NCBI GenBank assembly: GCA_043818395.1
Contig: JBDRFZ010000004.1
Coordinates: 1-25,694, forward strand
Source of the DNA: JBDRFZ01 sp043818395
GTDB lineage: Bacteria > Patescibacteriota > Patescibacteriia > 2-12-FULL-60-25
DNA: 25,694 nucleotides
Direction: 5' to 3'
Made by a program: the position numbers and the translations under genes. Position 1 is the stretch's first letter; each line of letters starts with the position of its first letter. The notes under the pieces are model-generated. The model did not search any database. It was given only the letters and a program-made list of their open reading frames with translations, and was not told the origin of the DNA. Below are positions 21,427-25,694 of this stretch, piece after piece.

Positions 21427-22224
21427 ATGATAAAAACAAAGATATTACGAGCTATGACCGCGGCCGGTGTCGCTTTCACGCTCGTTTTGCCAGTAGCCTC
21501 ACAGGCTGCCGTTACTTCAGCTTTTACTTCCGGTGATCTAATTAAGGGTTCCGGGGATACGGTCTACTATTTTGGACCGGATGGTCATCGCTATGTGTTT
21601 CCTAACTCAAAAACTTATTTCACCTGGTATCCGGATTTCTCCAAGGTCAAGCAAATTCCTGACGGCCAACTTTCAACTATTCCGCTCGGCCGCAGCAACA
21701 TCACATATCGTCCAGGCAAAAAGATGGTTAAGATCACAACTGATCCAAGAACCTACGTGGTCGACCAGGGTGGTATTTTACGCCACGTAACTTCCGAACA
21801 GCTGGCCGAAACTCTTTATGGCTTAAACTGGAATAATCAAATCGAGGACGTGCCTGACGCATATTTCACAAACTACAAAGTCGGTACACCGATCCAAACA
21901 GTTTCGGATTACCAACCGGCAAATGTCATGACACTAACCACTACGGTGGCTCAGGACAAGCAATTTGATGAAACCAGGATCACCATTACGATCGGTAGCG
22001 TCAACAACGGTTTTGTACCTGCAACAATCACGGTAAAAAAAGGCACGGAAGTAACTTGGGCTAATAACGATGGTCCGGTTCACACCGTAGTCGGCAGTGG
22101 CTGGAGCTCTGGTGAACTCAAGTATCAGGAAACATATGTCCATAAATTCGATACAGTCGGTTCGTTCGATTATCACTGCGGCCTTCACCCGGTGATGCAA
22201 GGTACGATCAATGTCGTGCAATAG
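21427..22224 (+). CDS. Secreted protein: shared N-terminal module fused to a blue-copper (cupredoxin) domain
   Basis: A 265-residue exported protein. Signal peptide with cleavage near ASQA (27), then a module at about 35-155 clearly paralogous to that of the preceding gene (GDLIKG, VYYFGPDGHRYVFP, TYRPGKKMVKITTDP, YGLNWNNQIEDVPDAYFTNY). Within the module, two half-similar segments (YVFPNSKTY and YVVDQGGILRHV) hint at an internal duplication. The C-terminal 95 residues are plastocyanin-like, with the type 1 copper ligands His219, Cys251, His254 and Met257 (CGLHPVM). Cupredoxins carry electrons or bind copper; no redox partner gene is in the window. It is separated by about 100 nt from the preceding gene and ends with a strong terminator, so the two paralogues form one transcription unit. 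Confidence 0.88.
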   Translation: MIKTKILRAMTAAGVAFTLVLPVASQAAVTSAFTSGDLIKGSGDTVYYFGPDGHRYVFPNSKTYFTWYPDFSKVKQIPDGQLSTIPLGRSNITYRPGKKMVKITTDPRTYVVDQGGILRHVTSEQLAETLYGLNWNNQIEDVPDAYFTNYKVGTPIQTVSDYQPANVMTLTTTVAQDKQFDETRITITIGSVNNGFVPATITVKKGTEVTWANNDGPVHTVVGSGWSSGELKYQETYVHKFDTVGSFDYHCGLHPVMQGTINVVQ

Positions 22225-22234
22225 AAAACTGACT

Positions 22235-22339
22235 TGTAGCGCGTAGCAAACAAAAAAACTCCAGAAGACAAAACGACTCAGCGAAAGCTGGGTCGTTTTT
22301 CGATAAAGAAATATCTGAAGTTACAAGCTACGCGCTACA
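22235..22339. repeat. 13-bp inverted repeat flanking the terminator
   Basis: TGTAGCGCGTAGC (22235-22247) and its exact reverse complement (22327-22339) bracket the terminator hairpin at 22270-22300. Confidence 0.85.
22270..22300 (+). terminator. Rho-independent terminator after the cupredoxin gene
   Basis: A 13-bp stem (22270-22282 with 22287-22299, one G-U) capped by a GAAA tetraloop and ending in a T-run. Confidence 0.92.
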
Positions 22340-22359
22340 CGATACCCCTCTCCACGGTG

Positions 22360-22365
22360 TACAAT
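22360..22365 (+). promoter_or_regulatory. Putative -10 box giving a leaderless transketolase mRNA
   Basis: TACAAT begins exactly 12 nt before the ATG at 22372. No clear -35. It follows the terminator directly, so a promoter must lie here. Confidence 0.5.
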
Positions 22366-22371
22366 GAAAGC

Positions 22372-23283
22372 ATGCTTTCTAAAAAACGTTTAACCGAACT
22401 GGAAAAAGCCGCCAATCAAATACGTCAGGACATAATAGAATCACTTTTGATTGCTAAAAGCGGTCATTCAGCCGGACCACTGGGCATGGCAGATGTTTTT
22501 ACCGCGCTTTATTACGAAATAGCGAATATCACTCCGGAAACGCGTGCGGCGGCGGATCGCGATCGCATCGTGTTATCAAACGCGCATATCTGCCCCGTAC
22601 TTTATGCAACGCTTGCCAATCGCGGATATTTTTCGAGAGATGAGTTAAAAACCTTACGCAAGCTCGGAACGCGCCTGCAAGGACATTCGAATAACCATTT
22701 TCGACCGGAACTTCCCATCGAAACTTCTGGCGGACCGCTCGGCCAAGGACTCTCGCAAGCTGTAGGCTTCGCTTTTGCGTCCCGTCTAAACAATCTCTCC
22801 AACAACCCCCAATCCCCAACAGCTACCAGTCCCCGACTCCCAGCCCCCACCTGGCACACCTGGGCACTTTTATCAGACGGTGAATTGGATGAGGGCCAAA
22901 CTTGGGAGGCAATCATGCTCGCCGGTAAGCATGACTTACGTGAAGTTACTGTATTTCTTGACCGAAACAATATTCAAATCGACGGCTTTACGGAAAATGT
23001 TTTGCCACTCGAACCGCTGGCCGATAAATTCAAATCATTTAATTGGAGTGTAATAGAAATCGACGGCCACAACATCCAGGAAATAATTGATGCGGCAAAT
23101 AAAGCGCGTGCTACATACGAAAATCCAACTATCATCATCTGTCATACCATACCGGGTAAAGGCGTTGACTTTATGGAAAGCCGCTTCGAATGGCACGGAA
23201 AACCGCCGAACGCAGATGAGGCAAGAATCGCGCTTACGGAATTGCGGACGCTTGGCGGACAAATAACCAGCGAGCATGAATAA
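22372..23283 (+). CDS. tktA: Transketolase, N-terminal (TPP-binding) subunit
   Basis: The pyrophosphate-binding half of a split transketolase, which moves two-carbon units between sugar phosphates. 303 residues from ATG 22372; an in-frame GTG at 22357 falls on the promoter. Seen: SGHSAGPLGMADV (His32), NAHICPVLYATLANRGYF, GGPLGQGLSQAVGFAFA, the TPP/Mg motif SDGELDEGQTWEA and DRNNIQIDG, and the end block HTIPGKGVDFME. An unusual Asn/Pro/Ser/Thr-rich stretch of about 20 residues (NPQSPTATSPRLPAP) sits between AFASRLNN and the TPP motif, where the family normally has only a short GKD-type turn. The next gene overlaps it by 8 nt, and the C-terminal subunit follows after that. Confidence 0.95.
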   Translation: MLSKKRLTELEKAANQIRQDIIESLLIAKSGHSAGPLGMADVFTALYYEIANITPETRAAADRDRIVLSNAHICPVLYATLANRGYFSRDELKTLRKLGTRLQGHSNNHFRPELPIETSGGPLGQGLSQAVGFAFASRLNNLSNNPQSPTATSPRLPAPTWHTWALLSDGELDEGQTWEAIMLAGKHDLREVTVFLDRNNIQIDGFTENVLPLEPLADKFKSFNWSVIEIDGHNIQEIIDAANKARATYENPTIIICHTIPGKGVDFMESRFEWHGKPPNADEARIALTELRTLGGQITSEHE

Positions 23284-24301
23284 AAAAATAATTCCTGTAA
23301 AAATTCTTAAATTTAAATCTATGCCCCCCATCATTCAAAAAAAGAAACCCGGTATATTAACCTGGGTCATAATCGGAGCAATCGTTATCTTTAGTCTCGC
23401 AGTAATTAAATCCGTACTCTTTGAAACAAGCCCCTCCACCACACAAAATACCCTCGGCTATGCCGGTGGCATGGATACTGCATATGCACCTCCAGCGGCT
23501 GATGTTGCTTATGAAAGACAATCCATGCCTGAAAGCGGCATGATGGCAACAAAAGACTACGCAAGTAACGAATCAGCGGTACCGGCTACTGAACCGACCG
23601 AACCCGCACAAAGAGTTATAAAAACCGGCGATCTTTCGCTTCTTGTTCAGGACGCGCTAAAGGCTACGGAAGATGCAAAACGCATCGCCGTTTCTAAAAG
23701 CGGTTATATCGAAGCTTCCGGCATTACAGATAAAGGAGCGGGTCCGCGTTCAGGCTGGCTGACCATTAGAGTACCATCGGCTACTTTTGAAGAAACTTTA
23801 AGCGAATTAAAAGCGCTTAGCGTTTTGGTTATAAATGAAAGCGTGCGCGGCCAGGATGTAACCATGCAGTACGTGGACCTAGAGGCTGACCTTAAAAATG
23901 CGCAGGCAGAAGAAGCGTCTTATCTGGAAATTATGAAGCGATCAGGAAAAATCGAGGAGGTATTAATGGTTGCCCAAAGGCTGGCAGAAGTGCGCGGCAG
24001 GATCGAAAGATTGGATGGTCAAAAAAGATATCTCGAAAATTTAACCGACCTGGCCACAATCACGGTTTCTTTAACCGAAGAAACAAAAATCGAAATCCCA
24101 TCTAGAACCTGGAGACCTTATGAAGTTTTTCGCAGTTCTATCAGAGAAATAATAATCGCTTTACAAGCCTTAGTAGATATTCTTATCCGACTGGTAATCG
24201 GAATAATCGGACTACTTATCCCAATCGTATTAATAATTTCGCTATTCATGTGGATATTCTGGAAAATCATCAGAACTGTTATAAAACGTCTGAAAAAATA
24301 G
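23276..24301 (+). CDS. DUF4349 membrane protein
   Basis: A 341-residue DUF4349 protein of unknown function. N-terminal TM segment at about 28-48 (GILTWVIIGAIVIFSLAVI), a low-complexity region rich in Met/Ala/Pro, then the DUF4349 core beginning RVIKTGDLSLLVQDALKATEDAKRIA, with the GWLTIRVPSATFEETLSEL block and a coiled-coil hairpin (about 198-250, EEASYLEIMKRSGKIEEV ... ERLDGQKRYLENL). A second long TM segment lies at about 300-325, followed by a basic tail. The core is therefore probably outside the membrane with both ends inside. ATG 23276 overlaps the transketolase stop (ATGAATAA); ATG 23321 is an alternative. It separates the two transketolase subunit genes, which is odd for a membrane protein. 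Confidence 0.88.
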   Translation: MNKKIIPVKILKFKSMPPIIQKKKPGILTWVIIGAIVIFSLAVIKSVLFETSPSTTQNTLGYAGGMDTAYAPPAADVAYERQSMPESGMMATKDYASNESAVPATEPTEPAQRVIKTGDLSLLVQDALKATEDAKRIAVSKSGYIEASGITDKGAGPRSGWLTIRVPSATFEETLSELKALSVLVINESVRGQDVTMQYVDLEADLKNAQAEEASYLEIMKRSGKIEEVLMVAQRLAEVRGRIERLDGQKRYLENLTDLATITVSLTEETKIEIPSRTWRPYEVFRSSIREIIIALQALVDILIRLVIGIIGLLIPIVLIISLFMWIFWKIIRTVIKRLKK

Positions 24302-24303
24302 TT

Positions 24304-25290
24304 ATGTTCAATCCAGAAGTTAAACTCTACGCCCAGTTGTTTGATCCTAAGGGCGAAAAAATACCTACTCGTAATGGCTATGGTGATGCACTTCTGGAAT
24401 TAGGCGAAACAAACCCCGACGTAATGGTTTTAACCGGCGACCTAGCCGAATCCACGCGCGTATTGGAGTTCTCAAAAAAATATCCGGAACGCTTTATCGA
24501 ATGCGGCGTAGCCGAACAAAACATGATGGGCGTAGCCGCGGGTTTGGCGCAAGCTGATAAAATCCCTTTCGTTTCCTCTTACGCAGTTTTCGTTCCCGGT
24601 AGGAACTGGGACCAACTCCGCATCTCTGTTTGCTATAGCCGCGCTAACGTAAAAGTCGCTGGCGCGCATTCTGGAATCTCAGTTGGACCTGACGGCGCCA
24701 CTCATCAGGGATTGGAAGATCTGGCCATAACGCGGGTCTTGCCAGGGCTGATCGTACTAGCGCCTTGCGATTATGAGGAAACGCGTAAATGTACGCTTGC
24801 CGTAGCTAAAATTAAGGGTCCGTGTTATTTCCGTTTTACCCGCGAAAAAACTCCGATCATAACTACCAAAGAAACACCCTTCGAAATCGGCAAAGCCAAC
24901 CTGTGTACCGAAGGTAAAGATGTAACAATCACAGCCTGCGGCCCGCTTCTCTATGAGGCATTGCTAGCGGCACGTGAATTGGAAGCGAAAGGTATTAGCG
25001 CCGAAGTCATCAATTGCCACACCTTAAAACCTTTCGACCGGGAAACGATTATAAAAAGCGTTAAAAAAACCGGTTGCTGCGTAACCGTAGAGGAGCACCA
25101 AATCACTGGTGGACTTTATGGCGCCGTCGCGGAAACACTTGGCATGACATATCCGGTTCCCCTAGAGGCCGTAGGCATGCCGGATAGCTTTGGCGAATCC
25201 GGTGAACCGGACGAGCTACTTGTAAAATACGGAATGAAGGCAAAAAATATAATCGAAGCGGCGCAAAAAGCAATCAAAAGAAAATTATAA
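24304..25290 (+). CDS. tktB: Transketolase, C-terminal (pyrimidine-binding) subunit
   Basis: The second half of the split transketolase, 328 residues from ATG 24304, 2 nt after the DUF4349 stop (a longer frame from 24250 lies inside that gene). Seen: the Pyr domain with TRNGYGDALLELGETNPDVMVLTGDLAEST, the catalytic-type Glu in FIECGVAEQNMMGVAAGLA, PFVSSYAVFVPGRNWDQLR, and GAHSGISVGPDGATHQGLEDLA, the family histidine motif. The C-terminal domain has CGPLLYEALLAARELEAKGISAEVIN and the HQITGGLYGAVAETL block. It forms a complex with the N-terminal subunit encoded upstream. All usual motifs are intact. DXS is an alternative for such half-size proteins, but the motifs and the rpiB/rpe context favour transketolase. 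Confidence 0.95.
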   Translation: MFNPEVKLYAQLFDPKGEKIPTRNGYGDALLELGETNPDVMVLTGDLAESTRVLEFSKKYPERFIECGVAEQNMMGVAAGLAQADKIPFVSSYAVFVPGRNWDQLRISVCYSRANVKVAGAHSGISVGPDGATHQGLEDLAITRVLPGLIVLAPCDYEETRKCTLAVAKIKGPCYFRFTREKTPIITTKETPFEIGKANLCTEGKDVTITACGPLLYEALLAARELEAKGISAEVINCHTLKPFDRETIIKSVKKTGCCVTVEEHQITGGLYGAVAETLGMTYPVPLEAVGMPDSFGESGEPDELLVKYGMKAKNIIEAAQKAIKRKL

Positions 25291-25317
25291 AACCCTGGAA
25301 AGCGGTCCAGGGTTTTT
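25289..25317. terminator. Terminator between convergent genes
   Basis: An 11-bp stem (25289-25299 with 25306-25316) with 6-nt loop AAGCGG; A-run on the left, T-run on the right. It can serve the transketolase operon and possibly the minus-strand gene that ends at 25335. Confidence 0.9.
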
Positions 25318-25334
25318 ATGGGAGACGACAGCGT

Positions 25335-25694
25335 TCAGTTGGGCTTGTCTTGGCTTCTCGCCTGCCTAACGAACAAGGAGAACATAGGAGGGAAGCGTAA
25401 TTCGGTATCAAATCCGCCGAGCTTGCGAATGATCGCCTTTAACCTCGCTTCGCGCTCATGAGACGGTATTTGCCTAAGCTCTCCGGCAACATCTAGAACC
25501 TTGTCGGGATCCGACATGTAGATCCCCCATTTGGACTCGGCATTGTCCGATCTATCACCCAAACTGCCGACCTCGGGATCATAGTCATCATCCTCTGTTT
25601 CATCAATCAGGTCTGCCATAAGCAACGGATAGTTGTCGCATAATCGCTCCAGAAAATGCCCAAAAATCTTTCTGATCAGAGCCGGGATCGAAGT
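25335..25694 (-). CDS. Hypothetical protein, 5'-truncated by the window edge
   Basis: The minus-strand frame is open without a stop from 25694 to the TGA at 25335, 119 codons. The codons upstream of the inner ATG (25619) and TTG (25625) read as plausible protein (PALIRKIFGHFLERLCDNYPLL), so the true start lies outside the window. I do not recognise the family. The visible part has a basic amphipathic helix, a strongly acidic stretch (DETEDDDYDPEV), and a helical end (SHEREARLKAIIRKLGGFDTELRF). No TM segment is seen. It converges on the transketolase operon. Confidence 0.65.
   Translation of the reverse strand, partial: TSIPALIRKIFGHFLERLCDNYPLLMADLIDETEDDDYDPEVGSLGDRSDNAESKWGIYMSDPDKVLDVAGELRQIPSHEREARLKAIIRKLGGFDTELRFPPMFSLFVRQARSQDKPN

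Noticed and set aside
24304..25290. 1-deoxy-D-xylulose-5-phosphate synthase fragment
   Set aside because: The half-size pair, the HSGISVGPDGATHQ motif and pentose phosphate neighbours fit split transketolase better.
1..25694. Possible recoding of TGA as Gly (SR1/Gracilibacteria code)
   Set aside because: TGA ends several well-supported genes at the expected length (truB, Panacea protein, ymdB), and no in-frame TGA is needed within conserved proteins.

Overview
The window looks like part of a small-genome Candidate Phyla Radiation (Patescibacteria) chromosome. Parcubacteria-like lineages such as Uhrbacteria or Magasanikbacteria are my best guess; this is an inference, since no 16S gene is present. 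Supporting signs are moderate GC, tightly packed genes, few Shine-Dalgarno sites, several near-leaderless promoters, a transketolase split into two genes, a type-3 ProRS, an eukaryote-like IleRS, PilT, a FemX-type transferase, DUF4349, and secreted proteins sharing an unusual N-terminal module. TGA is used as stop, so the Gracilibacteria/SR1 code does not apply.

Left part (1-6260): truB carries a perfect 32-bp palindrome inside its reading frame. It is followed by a two-TM membrane protein of unknown function. Next comes a three-gene cassette: a Panacea/SocA-type antitoxin, a small RelE-like putative toxin joined to it by a 4-base overlap, and a small HExxH zincin-like protein. Then come rny-ymdB (RNase Y and a phosphodiesterase, the same gene order as in Bacillus) and an HU gene with its own promoter and terminator.

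Middle part (6260-13310): a GC-rich orphan gene on the minus strand has a consensus promoter, a structured leader and its own terminator. pilT follows. Then a Trm9/ALKBH8-like tRNA methyltransferase and Elp3 stand head to head, which predicts a eukaryote-like wobble-uridine pathway (cm5U to mcm5U). proS (type 3) and a GyrI-like effector-binding protein come next.

Right part (13310-25694): tRNA-Arg(CCG) and tRNA-Lys(CTT) are divergent. A 32-nt collapsed copy of tRNA-Lys lies between the tRNA-Lys promoter and the true tRNA-Lys. A minus-strand ileS-ruvA-femX operon follows. Then a plus-strand set of non-oxidative pentose phosphate genes (rpiB, rpe, split transketolase) is interrupted by two secreted paralogues, one ending in a blue-copper domain, and by a DUF4349 membrane protein. 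A 5'-truncated gene runs off the right edge on the minus strand.

Intergenic DNA is seeded with dispersed REP-like palindromic repeats of at least three families, often in head-to-head pairs and often next to gene ends, where some may serve as terminators.
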